The position numbers were made by a program, and so were the translations under genes. Shown in pieces: positions 32,698 through 41,996 of a DNA stretch of 45,778 bases (within the stretch, counting starts at the first letter, position 1; each line of letters opens with the position of its first letter). The DNA is taken from NCBI GenBank assembly GCA_900759105.1, contig CAAETY010000057.1, positions 1-45,778 of the forward strand, written 5' to 3'. Source of the DNA: Peptococcaceae bacterium (GTDB lineage Bacteria > Bacillota > Peptococcia > Peptococcales > Peptococcaceae). The notes under the pieces were generated by a model. The model was not told the DNA's origin. It saw only the letters and a list, made by a program, of their open reading frames with translations, and ran no database searches.

Positions 32698-34398
32698 ATG
32701 AGAATGAAGCATGCTTTGATTCCAACATTGCGCGATGTGCCAGCAGAAGCACAAATTCCTAGTCATCAATTGTTGTTGAAGGCTGGATATATCCAAAAGG
32801 TGGCAGCTGGGATGTATACCTATTTACCGCTCGGTAAGCGTGTGTTGGCAAACGTTGAACGTATTGTTCGCGAAGAAATGGATAGTGCCGATTGCCAAGA
32901 AATTTTAATGCCAATCGTTCAACCGGCAGAGCTTTGGGAAGAATCCGGGCGTTGGGGCGCGTACGGTGACGAAATGATTCGTGTGACCGACCGTCACGGC
33001 CGTGAATTCTGCCTTGGGCCAACCCACGAAGAAGTGGTTACCGACGTTTGCCGTCAATTTATTAAGAGCTATAAGCAAGTGCCATTGCGCTTGTATCAAA
33101 TTCAAAACAAATATCGTGATGAACGCCGACCACGCTTTGGCTTGATGCGTGGTCGTGAATTTGTCATGAAAGACTGCTATTCTTTTGATATTGACGAAGC
33201 AGGGTTGGATATCGCATACAAGGATATGTACGATGCGTATTGCAATGTGTTCAATCGTTGTGGCTTGACTTTCCGTCCGGTATTGGCTGACAGTGGTCAA
33301 ATCGGTGGCGGTTATACCCACGAATTCATGGTGCTTGCTGAAAACGGTGAAGGGACCATCGCTTATTGTAATAAATGCGATTTTGCCGCTAACATCGAAA
33401 TTGCCGAAGCATCTCCTGTAGCTGTTGAGGATCCACACGATACTGCAGAAGTTGAAAAGATTTCTACCCCTGGGATTGCTACCATTGAAGATATTTGCAA
33501 CTTCTTGAATGATAAGCCTGAAAACTCCATTAAGAGTGTATTGATGCAGGCTGATGATGAACTCATCATGGTACTTGTTCGCGGTGACCGTGAAGTGAAT
33601 GATGTCAAGGTACAACACGTTCATCCATGCCTCACCATCGATATGGCAGAAGAAGAAGCCATTGTTTCTCAAATTGGTGCACATCCGGGTTCCCTCGGTC
33701 CTGTCGGCTTAAAGAATGTGAAGATTTATGCTGACCTTGAGCTTCAAGGGCGTACCGGCTTGGCTTGTGGCGCTAACGAAGACGGTTATCACTATATCCA
33801 TGTAGACATGGCACGTGACCTTCCTAATGTGACTTATCACGATTTGCGTATGCTTAACGAAGGTGAAAAATGTCCTGTTTGTGGCGGGACCATTCAAACC
33901 GCTCGTGGGATTGAAGTGGGTCAGGTCTTTAAGCTCGGTACCAAGTATTCCGAAGCACTCGGAGCAACCGTATTAAATGAAGACGGTAAGAGTGTGGTAT
34001 TGCAAATGGGGTGTTATGGGATTGGTGTAAGTCGTGTGCTTTCCGCTGCGGTTGAACAACATCATGACGACCGCGGTATCATCTGGCCAAAAGCGATGGC
34101 ACCATACCATGCGAGCTTGGTGGTTGTAAATATCAACAATGAAGAACAAATGGAAGCCGGCGAAAAGCTCTATAAGGAATTGCAAGATGCAGGCTTTGAT
34201 ATTTTATTGGATGACCGCAAGGAACGTGCCGGCGTGAAGTTTAACGACGCCGATTTGATTGGTTTGCCTGTACGTATTACCGTTGGCAAGAAAATCAGTG
34301 AAGGCATTGTTGAATACAAGCTCCGTAACAGCGATGAAGTGAAGGAACTTCCTATTGCAGACGTGCTTGCAGAATTGACTGCATTTTATAATGAATAA
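32698..34398 (+). CDS. proS: Prolyl-tRNA synthetase, bacterial type
   Basis: This class II synthetase with an inserted YbaK-like editing domain has 566 residues. Motifs are RMKHALIPTLRDVPAEA and LLKAGYIQKVAAGMYTYLPLG, motif 2 FRDE-like YRDERRPRFGLMRGREFVMKD, the editing insert from about residue 225 to 385, motif 3 GCYGIGVSRVLSA, and a C-terminal anticodon-binding domain (KAMAPYHASLVVVN). The start is taken as ATG 32698. GGAGG at 32681-32685 leaves 12 nt, whereas the TTG at 32689 would leave only 3. Confidence 0.96.
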   Translation: MRMKHALIPTLRDVPAEAQIPSHQLLLKAGYIQKVAAGMYTYLPLGKRVLANVERIVREEMDSADCQEILMPIVQPAELWEESGRWGAYGDEMIRVTDRHGREFCLGPTHEEVVTDVCRQFIKSYKQVPLRLYQIQNKYRDERRPRFGLMRGREFVMKDCYSFDIDEAGLDIAYKDMYDAYCNVFNRCGLTFRPVLADSGQIGGGYTHEFMVLAENGEGTIAYCNKCDFAANIEIAEASPVAVEDPHDTAEVEKISTPGIATIEDICNFLNDKPENSIKSVLMQADDELIMVLVRGDREVNDVKVQHVHPCLTIDMAEEEAIVSQIGAHPGSLGPVGLKNVKIYADLELQGRTGLACGANEDGYHYIHVDMARDLPNVTYHDLRMLNEGEKCPVCGGTIQTARGIEVGQVFKLGTKYSEALGATVLNEDGKSVVLQMGCYGIGVSRVLSAAVEQHHDDRGIIWPKAMAPYHASLVVVNINNEEQMEAGEKLYKELQDAGFDILLDDRKERAGVKFNDADLIGLPVRITVGKKISEGIVEYKLRNSDEVKELPIADVLAELTAFYNE

Positions 34399-34411
34399 TT
34401 AGGTGATGACT

Positions 34412-37400
34412 ATGGACACAGTACAGGAAACTTTGTCCTGTCCGTTCGATTGTCGTGACTTTCTCAAACAATGTCGTATTGAAAAGGTTGAGATATATAA
34501 AGAACGAAAATTGCTCTCTGCAAGCATTGAGATGCCTCGGGTGGTGTGTCTCAAAGAATATGACCAAATAATCGACTATTTTCAGACGCAAATTCGTGAG
34601 ATGATACCGGATTTGCCAAATTCTATGATAGTACAGGTGGTGCCGATTTATGCACCACAAGATTTGGCACAGATACTTCAAGAACCCGATGTACTTTGGA
34701 AGCTTTTGAACGTGTCCAATCTTCATGTTTTTTTGAAAATCCAAGAAGCACCTGCTGACGATGAAAAAACCATTATTATTCGTTGTTCGAATGAAATTGC
34801 CTTTCGCACAAAAATTGATGGTCATGGATTTAGCCATGCATGTGAGGCACTCTTTGCAAAAATGTGTCAGCAGAATGTTAAGGTATATACTTGCTTTGAA
34901 GAGGATGGAACTCTTGAAGAAGTGCCGGATGACTATTTTGGCCCGGCGAAGGAATGGGAAAAGATACGTGCTGAGCAGTGTCAAGTGGCAAATGCAAAGC
35001 CACAGGCACCGCGCGCGTCTCGCTCTACCCCATCAATTAGCGGTGGGTCAAACGGCAACATACTAAAAGGAAAACTCATCAAAGCGCCGGTAGTTGATAT
35101 TAATGAGATAGAGGACGAAGAGAAGAGTGCTTGCTTAGCTGGCACTCTTTTTGACCTTGATAGCAGAACATTGAAATCAGGTCGTTCATTGATTACATTT
35201 TCTCTCACTGACCATACTGATTCCATTGCTTGTAAAGTCTTTGCAGATAAGGATGAAGCTGAGGAGCTACAATCTGTTTTGAAAAGCGCAAGTGCCATTA
35301 AGGTGCGCGGTAAGGTGCAATATGACACCTACAGTAACGAAATTGGGATGATTTGTAATGATATTAACCTTTATACATTGGCGTGTAGATTGGATAAAGC
35401 AACAGAAAAACGTGTAGAATTGCACTTGCACACACAGATGAGCAGTATGGACGGAATGAATGATGTTGGTGATTTGGTGAAGCTCGCTGCGCAATTGGGG
35501 CATAAAGCCATAGCAATTACAGATCACGGTGTTGTGCAGGCGTTTCCGGATGCCTACTCTGCCGGAAAAAAACACGGCGTGAAAATTATTTATGGGATTG
35601 AAGCATATATTGTTGATGATGATATTCCCGAAGTAAACTTGCGTCAAAAGAAAACATACCACTGTATTATTCTGGCGAAAAATATGACTGGTCTTAAAAA
35701 TCTCTATCGCTTAGTGACAGAATCTCAATTACGATATTATCATCGTAGACCGCGTATACCTAAAAGATTGGTGAATTATGCGCGGGAGGGTTTGGTAGTG
35801 GGTAGTGCCTGCGAAGCCGGCGAATTGATGCAATATCTTATTAAAAACCCCGATGACCAAGAAGGCTTGGAAAAACTTGCGACATTTTACGATTATATAG
35901 AAATCCAGCCAATTGCCAACAACTATTTTATGGTTCGAAATGGTATCGCTGCGGATGAAGAAGCCTTGCGCGACTTGAATCGTACCCTCTTTGATTTGGG
36001 TAAGCGGATGAATAAACCGGTTGTGGCAACCTGTGACGTACATTTTGCTAATGCAGATGATGCAATTTGTCGTGCGATTATCATGAAAAGTCGCGGCTTT
36101 AAGGATGCAGAAGAACAGGCACCGTTGTATTATCGCACCACCGAAGAAATGCTTAATGAATTTTCGTACCTTGGAGAGGAAGAAGCATTTAACGTTGTTG
36201 TGAAAAATCCTAACGCTATTATTGAAGACTTCGAAGAAATAATACCGGTACCAACAGTGCTCCATGCACCGAAAATTGAAGGGGCGGAGGAGCAAATTGA
36301 AGAATTGACTCTGGAAAAGGCACATCGGTTATATGGCAATCCTTTGCCAGAACTCATTCAAAAGCGCATAGATAAGGAACTTAAATCTATCATTGGTAAC
36401 GGCTATGCAGTGCTCTATTTGATTGCCCACAAACTTGTAAAAAATTCCAATGATAATGGTTATGTTGTTGGTTCTCGTGGCTCTGTAGGTTCGTCTGTTG
36501 TGGCATACTTTACGAATATCACGGAGGTTAATGCGTTGCCGGCACATTATCGTTGCCCAAATTGTCAATATAGCCAGTTTGATGAATCTGGCGAGTATGG
36601 TGCTGGGGTAGACATGCCGGATGCAGTTTGTCCAAAATGTGGCACTAAACTTGAAAAAGATGGCTTTGATATTCCTTTTGAAATCTTTTTGGGCTTTAAG
36701 GGGGACAAAATCCCGGACATAGACTTGAACTTTTCCGGTGATTATCAAGGTGGTGCCCACGCCTATACTGAAAAACTGTTTGGCAAGGATAACGTGTTTC
36801 GCGCAGGAACCTTGGCAACCGTTGCTGAAAAGACAGCCTATGGTTATGTTCGTAATTTTTTCAATGATATTAACGAGAAGAAGCGCGAAGCGGAAATAAA
36901 TCGCTTGAAGCGAGGATGTACAGGCGTTAAACGAACAACCGGGCAGCATCCGGGTGGTTTGGTTGTAGTGCCAAAGGGTGTGGATGTACACGATTTTACA
37001 CCGTTACAGCGACCGGCCGATGATGTCAAAACCGAAACAGTGACAACACATTTTGACTACCATAAAATTGACCAAGGATTGGTTAAACTCGATATTTTGG
37101 GTCACGATGATCCGACGGTCATAAAAATGCTAGGTGATCTTACAGGAATTGACCCAACCACCGTGCCACTAGATGACCAGGCCACCTTGTCGCTCTTTTC
37201 ATCCACAGATGCACTGGATGTAACGCCGGAACGATTGAATTCACCAGTGGCTACCTATGGCATTCCGGAATTCAATACCAGCTTTGTGCGAAAGATGCTT
37301 CAGGATACCATGCCGCAATCTTTTTCAGACTTGCTGCGTATTTCTGGCTTTTCTCACGGGACAGATGTGTGGCTGAATAATGCGCAAGACCTCATTGTTA

Positions 37401-38137
37401 ATAAAATCGCACCGGTGTCTCAAACCATCTCTACCCGCGATGACATTATGCTGTTTTTGATTCAACGCGGAATGGAAGAAAGCTTATCCTTCAAAATCAT
37501 GGAAGGCGTACGAAAGGGTAGAGGACTAAAAGACGATCAGGAAGCGGCGATGCACGAATCCGATATTCCTCAATGGTTTATTGATTCCTGTAAAAAGATA
37601 AAGTATCTTTTTCCAAAAGCCCATGCGGTAGCGTATGTTATGATGGCATTTCGTATTGCATGGTTTAAAATCAATGAGCCACTGGCATTCTATGCCAGCT
37701 ATTTCTCTGTGCGTGGGATTGATGATTTTGACATTGCAATCATACAAAATGGCGAAGAAACTGTACGTCAAGCTATTATGAATTTATATGAGCAAGGCAA
37801 TGCAATGAGTGCGAAGGACAAAAGTAAGGTTTCGGTATTGGAAGTAGCGCTTGAACTCTATACACGTGGTTTTAGAGTGCTATCGGTAAGTATCGATGAG
37901 TCATCAGCGACAGATTTCATTATCAAAGAAGACTGTCTACTGCCACCGTTTATATCAATTGATGGCTTGGGAACGTCACAGGCAGAAGAAATTGTAAAAG
38001 GACGAGAAGAGAAACCGTATACTTCCTTGGAAGACCTCAAAAAACGAGGTAAGTGTGGAGATACGATGATAGAGAAGTTTAAACAACTTGGAATAGTCTC
38101 TCATTTGCCGGATTTGGACCAAATCACATTATTCTGA
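34412..38137 (+). CDS. polC: DNA polymerase III alpha subunit, PolC type, lacking the inserted exonuclease domain
   Basis: This is the replicative polymerase of low-GC Gram-positives. The N-terminal domains (1-215) are followed by an OB domain (about 225-330) and a PHP domain from 333 (ELHLHTQMSSMDG, AITDHG). The polymerase core has zinc pairs CPNC and CPKC, the catalytic segment KIPDIDLNFSGDYQ near 768, and TTGQHPGG. A helix-hairpin-helix region ends the protein. In standard PolC (about 1430 residues) a DEDDh exonuclease of about 170-190 residues interrupts PHP after the IYGIEAYIVDD strand. Here that strand (residues about 394-410) runs within ten residues into KKTYHCIILAKNMTGLKNLYRL, the PHP continuation. 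The product is 1241 residues from ATG 34412, behind AGGTGA. proS ends 13 nt upstream. Confidence 0.95.
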   Translation: MDTVQETLSCPFDCRDFLKQCRIEKVEIYKERKLLSASIEMPRVVCLKEYDQIIDYFQTQIREMIPDLPNSMIVQVVPIYAPQDLAQILQEPDVLWKLLNVSNLHVFLKIQEAPADDEKTIIIRCSNEIAFRTKIDGHGFSHACEALFAKMCQQNVKVYTCFEEDGTLEEVPDDYFGPAKEWEKIRAEQCQVANAKPQAPRASRSTPSISGGSNGNILKGKLIKAPVVDINEIEDEEKSACLAGTLFDLDSRTLKSGRSLITFSLTDHTDSIACKVFADKDEAEELQSVLKSASAIKVRGKVQYDTYSNEIGMICNDINLYTLACRLDKATEKRVELHLHTQMSSMDGMNDVGDLVKLAAQLGHKAIAITDHGVVQAFPDAYSAGKKHGVKIIYGIEAYIVDDDIPEVNLRQKKTYHCIILAKNMTGLKNLYRLVTESQLRYYHRRPRIPKRLVNYAREGLVVGSACEAGELMQYLIKNPDDQEGLEKLATFYDYIEIQPIANNYFMVRNGIAADEEALRDLNRTLFDLGKRMNKPVVATCDVHFANADDAICRAIIMKSRGFKDAEEQAPLYYRTTEEMLNEFSYLGEEEAFNVVVKNPNAIIEDFEEIIPVPTVLHAPKIEGAEEQIEELTLEKAHRLYGNPLPELIQKRIDKELKSIIGNGYAVLYLIAHKLVKNSNDNGYVVGSRGSVGSSVVAYFTNITEVNALPAHYRCPNCQYSQFDESGEYGAGVDMPDAVCPKCGTKLEKDGFDIPFEIFLGFKGDKIPDIDLNFSGDYQGGAHAYTEKLFGKDNVFRAGTLATVAEKTAYGYVRNFFNDINEKKREAEINRLKRGCTGVKRTTGQHPGGLVVVPKGVDVHDFTPLQRPADDVKTETVTTHFDYHKIDQGLVKLDILGHDDPTVIKMLGDLTGIDPTTVPLDDQATLSLFSSTDALDVTPERLNSPVATYGIPEFNTSFVRKMLQDTMPQSFSDLLRISGFSHGTDVWLNNAQDLIVNKIAPVSQTISTRDDIMLFLIQRGMEESLSFKIMEGVRKGRGLKDDQEAAMHESDIPQWFIDSCKKIKYLFPKAHAVAYVMMAFRIAWFKINEPLAFYASYFSVRGIDDFDIAIIQNGEETVRQAIMNLYEQGNAMSAKDKSKVSVLEVALELYTRGFRVLSVSIDESSATDFIIKEDCLLPPFISIDGLGTSQAEEIVKGREEKPYTSLEDLKKRGKCGDTMIEKFKQLGIVSHLPDLDQITLF

Positions 38138-38196
38138 CACTTGAGGATTCCATAAGCTATACTAATGAATGATTGGCGCTTTATTAAACAAGCAAA

Positions 38197-38225
38197 TTGT
38201 TTTCATTAAAGAATTATGTTAAAAT
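38197..38225 (+). promoter_or_regulatory. Promoter of pyruvate:ferredoxin oxidoreductase gene
   Basis: TTGTTT (38197-38202) is 17 bp from TAAAAT (38220-38225), whose preceding TGT makes it an extended -10. Confidence 0.65.
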
Positions 38226-38268
38226 AATAATAAAGAGGTTTTTTAATTTTTGGGAGGAGGACTTTAAA

Positions 38269-41200
38269 TTGTCTAATAAAACCATGAAAACCATGGACGG
38301 GAACACAGCTGCGGCTCATGTGTCCTATATGTTCACTGATGTAGCTGCTATTTACCCAATCACCCCATCATCCCCGATGGCAGAAAAAGTTGACGCTTGG
38401 AGTGCACAAGGTAAGAAGAACTTATTCAACCAAACCGTTAAGGTTGTTGAAATGGATTCCGAAGCAGGTGCTGCTGGTGCAGTTCACGGTTCTTTGACCG
38501 CTGGTGCTTTGACTTCTACCTACACTTCTTCTCAGGGTCTTCTTTTGATGATCCCTGCAATGTACAAGATTGCTGGTGAATTGCTTCCTACCGTATTCCA
38601 GGTAGCTGCTCGTGCAATCGCTGGCCATGCACTCTCCATCTTCGGTGACCATTCTGACGTAATGGCTTGCCGTGGTCTTGGGTTCGCTCTCTTGGCTTCC
38701 AGCTCCGTTCAAGAAGTTATGGATATCGGTACTGTAGCACAATTGGCTACCCTTAAGTCCCGTGTTCCGTTCATCCACTTCTTCGATGGTTTCAGAACTT
38801 CTCATGAAATCCAAAAGATTGAAATGATGGATGAAGACTTCCTCAAAGAACAAATCGATATGGATGCTGTTAAGAGATTCCGTGAAAACGGCTTGAACCC
38901 AGAACATCCTGTAACCAAGGGTACTAACCAAAACCCTGACATCTTCTTCCAACAAAGAGAAGGTGGTAACAAGTTCTATGAAGACGTTGTTGATATCACT
39001 GAACAATACATGAACGCTGTTTCTAAGGAAACCGGCCGTGACTACAAGCTCTTCAACTACTACGGTGCTGAAGATGCAGAATACGTTGTAGTAGCAATGG
39101 GCTCTGTATGCGAAGCTCTCGAAGAAGTAGTTGACTACCTCATGGCTAAGGGCGAAAAAGTTGGTCTTGTTAAGATTCGTCTCTTCAGACCATTCTCTAT
39201 CAAGCACTTCTTTGCTGCTATGCCAAAGACCGTTAAGAGAATCTGCGTTCTTGACCGTTCCAAGGAACCAGGTGCAATCGGCGAAGCTGTTTACGAAGAC
39301 GTTATGACTGCTTTCTATGACTCCGATATGCATCCAATGATTATTGGTGGTCGTTACGGTCTCGGTTCTAAGGACGTTACTCCTGCACAATTAATTGCAG
39401 TATACGAAAACCTCCAAAAGGATACTCCTAAGAACCACTTCACCGTAGGTATCGTAGATGACGTTACCAACACTTCCCTCGAAGTTGGTGCTCCTGTAGT
39501 AACCAGCCCAGACGACATCATCGCTTGCAAGTTCTGGGGTTACGGCTCTGACGGTACTGTTGGTGCTAACAAAGATGCTATCAAGATTATCGGTGACAAC
39601 ACCGACATGTATGCACAAGGTTACTTCTCTTACGACTCCAAGAAGTCCGGCGGTGTTACCGTTTCTTCCTTGCGTTTCGGTAAGAGTAAAATCCGTGCTA
39701 CCTATCAAGTTGACCAAGCAGACTATATCGCTTGCCACAAGTCCAGCTATGTACACCTCTATGATGTACTTGAAGGCTTGAAGCCAAACGGTACCTTCTT
39801 GTTGAACTGCACTTGGTCCCCAGAAGAGCTCGAAGAACATCTCCCAGCTCACATGAAGCGTTATATCGCTCAAAACAACATCAAATTCTACACCATTGAC
39901 GCTTCTAAGGTTGCTGCAGAAGTTGGTCTTGGTAACCGTACCAACATGGTTACTCAAACCGCATTCTTCAAGCTTACCGGCGTACTTCCTTTCGAAGAAT
40001 CCGTTGTTCTTTTGAAAGACGCTATCAAGAAAACCTATGGCCGCAAGGGCGACGCTGTTGTTAACATGAACTGCGACGCTGTAGATAAGGCTGTAGAAGT
40101 ACTCCACGAAGTACAAGTACCAGCAGCTTGGGCAGACGCACAAGATGAAGTGAAGGCTGAAAAGCGTTGCGCAAACGAACCTGAATTCATCAAGAACATC
40201 TTCCGTCCAATGATCGCTATGCAAGGTGACAAGCTTCCTGTAAGCGCATTCAAAGGTCTCGAAGATGGTCGCTACCCAGCAGGTACCACCAAATACGAAA
40301 AGCGTATGGCTGCTCTCTTCGTTCCAGAATGGACTCCAGAAAACTGCATCCAATGCAACCAATGCTCTTTGGTTTGCCCACACGCAGCAATCCGTCCATT
40401 CCTCCTCAACGAAGAAGAAGTTGCTAACGCTCCTGAAAACATGAAGACCATCAAAGCTAACGGTAAGGAATTTGAAGGTCTCCAATTCAGAATGCAAGTT
40501 AGCCCTATGGACTGCCTCGGTTGCGGTAGCTGCGTAAACACCTGTCCAGCTAAGGAAAAAGCATTGCAAATGGTTCCGGTTGAACAATCTGTAGTTACCG
40601 AACGTGAAAACTGGACCTATATGACCCATAAGGTTACCAACAAAGCTGAACTCACCAACACTGCTACTGCAAAGGGCAGCCAATTCAAGGTACCTCTCCT
40701 CGAATTCTCCGGCGCTTGCGCAGGTTGCGGTGAAACCCCATACGCTAAGCTCATCACCCAACTCTTTGGTGATCGTATGATGGTAGCTAACACCACTGGT
40801 TGCTCCTCTATCTGGGGCGCTGCTGCACCATCTACCCCATACACCACCAACGCTAAAGGTCAAGGTCCAGCTTGGCAAAACTCTCTCTTCGAAAACAACG
40901 CACAATTCGGTCTTGGTATGTACACCGCTGACCAACAAATGAAGAGCAAGGTTCAATATCTTTGCGGCGTTCTTGCAGAAGGTGACTACTCTGCAGCTAT
41001 GAAGGAAGCAGCTTCCAAGTGGCTCGCTGGTTATGAAGCACATGACGTTAAGGCTGTAGCTGATGCTAGTGATGTAATTGTTGCTGAACTCGCTGCTGCA
41101 ACTGAAAAAGATGCTTACCTCGAAGACCTTGATGCTGTTAAGGGCTTCTTGAAGATTCGTTCCCAATGGATCTTTGGCGGCGACGGTTGGGCTTATGACA

Positions 41201-41808
41201 TCGGTTATGGCGGTGTTGACCATGTTCTCGCTTCCGGCGAAAATATCAACATCTTCGTATTCGATACCGAAGTATACTCCAATACTGGTGGTCAAGCTTC
41301 CAAGTCTACCCCTCTCGCAGCTATCGCTCAATTCGCTGCTGATGGTAAGAAGACCAACAAGAAGGACCTCGGTCTCATGCAAGCTACCTATGGCAACGTT
41401 TATGTTGCTCAAATCGCTTTGGGCGCTAACATGAACCAAGCTGTTAAAGCTATCCAAGAAGCAGAAGCTTACAATGGTCCATCCCTCGTAATTGCTTACG
41501 CTCCTTGCATTAACCACGGTATCCGCAAGGGTATGGGTATCTCCCAAGCTCACGTTAAGGAAGCAGTTGCTTGCGGTTACTGGCATCTCTGGAGATTCAA
41601 CCCTGAACTCGCAGAAGAAGGGAAGAATCCATTCATCCTCGACTCTAAGGAACCTAACTACGATGCATTCGAAGACTTCCTTAAGAGTGAAGTACGTTAT
41701 GCATCCCTCGCTAAGGCTCATCCAGAATCCGCTGAAGCGTTGTATGCTAAGACCAAAGCTCTCAGTCAAAAGCGTTACAATAAGTACGTTGAAATGGCTT
41801 CCAAGTAA
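38269..41808 (+). CDS. nifJ: Pyruvate:ferredoxin (flavodoxin) oxidoreductase
   Basis: This single-chain enzyme oxidises pyruvate with CoA to acetyl-CoA and CO2, reducing ferredoxin. It is the central step of anaerobic fermentation. The product has 1179 residues. The N-terminal pyruvate/TPP domain has YPITPSSPMAE. The two ferredoxin-type cluster motifs are CIQCNQCSLVCPHA near 694 and CLGCGSCVNTCPA near 748. The proximal cluster and TPP domain has ACAGCGETPYAK near 817, GDGWAYDIGYGG near 971, and NTGGQASKSTP. The start is the TTG at 38269, with GGAGGAGG 8 nt upstream; the in-frame ATG at 38197 lies inside the promoter. Codon use is extremely biased, matching very high expression. It stands alone. 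Confidence 0.97.
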   Translation: MSNKTMKTMDGNTAAAHVSYMFTDVAAIYPITPSSPMAEKVDAWSAQGKKNLFNQTVKVVEMDSEAGAAGAVHGSLTAGALTSTYTSSQGLLLMIPAMYKIAGELLPTVFQVAARAIAGHALSIFGDHSDVMACRGLGFALLASSSVQEVMDIGTVAQLATLKSRVPFIHFFDGFRTSHEIQKIEMMDEDFLKEQIDMDAVKRFRENGLNPEHPVTKGTNQNPDIFFQQREGGNKFYEDVVDITEQYMNAVSKETGRDYKLFNYYGAEDAEYVVVAMGSVCEALEEVVDYLMAKGEKVGLVKIRLFRPFSIKHFFAAMPKTVKRICVLDRSKEPGAIGEAVYEDVMTAFYDSDMHPMIIGGRYGLGSKDVTPAQLIAVYENLQKDTPKNHFTVGIVDDVTNTSLEVGAPVVTSPDDIIACKFWGYGSDGTVGANKDAIKIIGDNTDMYAQGYFSYDSKKSGGVTVSSLRFGKSKIRATYQVDQADYIACHKSSYVHLYDVLEGLKPNGTFLLNCTWSPEELEEHLPAHMKRYIAQNNIKFYTIDASKVAAEVGLGNRTNMVTQTAFFKLTGVLPFEESVVLLKDAIKKTYGRKGDAVVNMNCDAVDKAVEVLHEVQVPAAWADAQDEVKAEKRCANEPEFIKNIFRPMIAMQGDKLPVSAFKGLEDGRYPAGTTKYEKRMAALFVPEWTPENCIQCNQCSLVCPHAAIRPFLLNEEEVANAPENMKTIKANGKEFEGLQFRMQVSPMDCLGCGSCVNTCPAKEKALQMVPVEQSVVTERENWTYMTHKVTNKAELTNTATAKGSQFKVPLLEFSGACAGCGETPYAKLITQLFGDRMMVANTTGCSSIWGAAAPSTPYTTNAKGQGPAWQNSLFENNAQFGLGMYTADQQMKSKVQYLCGVLAEGDYSAAMKEAASKWLAGYEAHDVKAVADASDVIVAELAAATEKDAYLEDLDAVKGFLKIRSQWIFGGDGWAYDIGYGGVDHVLASGENINIFVFDTEVYSNTGGQASKSTPLAAIAQFAADGKKTNKKDLGLMQATYGNVYVAQIALGANMNQAVKAIQEAEAYNGPSLVIAYAPCINHGIRKGMGISQAHVKEAVACGYWHLWRFNPELAEEGKNPFILDSKEPNYDAFEDFLKSEVRYASLAKAHPESAEALYAKTKALSQKRYNKYVEMASK

Positions 41809-41831
41809 TTTGGGTTAAAGTCTAATCTTTT

Positions 41832-41867
41832 CAGCCCCGTCTATTCAAATAGACGGGGCTGTTTTTT
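41832..41867 (+). terminator. Terminator after the pyruvate:ferredoxin oxidoreductase gene
   Basis: A 13-14-bp stem (CAGCCCCGTCTAT / ATAGACGGGGCTG) with a tight loop is followed by six T residues. Confidence 0.92.
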
Positions 41868-41929
41868 GTATTTAGATGTGACACAAAAGAAATTATCAAA
41901 ATCGACACACAATCGTGACCTTTGCGATA

Positions 41930-41958
41930 TAGACATAATTTGTGATATTTGGTATCAT
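41930..41958 (+). promoter_or_regulatory. alaS promoter with overlapping palindrome
   Basis: TAGACA (41930-41935) is 17 bp from TATCAT (41953-41958), with TGG before the -10. An imperfect 21-bp palindrome (TTGTGATA, 5 bp, TATCATAA; 41940-41960) covers the spacer and -10. No T-box is present. Confidence 0.5.
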
Positions 41959-41996
41959 AACGAGTGAATGAATATTAATAAGAATGGAGAATTTAC

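Noticed and set aside
38197..38268. Upstream ATG start for the pyruvate:ferredoxin oxidoreductase
   Set aside because: The region contains the promoter (TTGTTT-17-TAAAAT), and the ribosome site lies at 38253-38260, directing translation to the TTG at 38269.
38422..41769. Two very long minus-strand frames (322 and 792 codons) opposite the pyruvate:ferredoxin oxidoreductase gene
   Set aside because: They mirror a gene with very biased codon use that avoids the codons whose complements are stops. The translations are low-complexity Ser/Cys/Val-rich, and no ribosome site or promoter is visible.
41868..41996. T-box riboswitch before alaS or proS
   Set aside because: Neither upstream region contains the conserved T-box sequence, a specifier-loop stem or a terminator/antiterminator pair; both leaders are too short.
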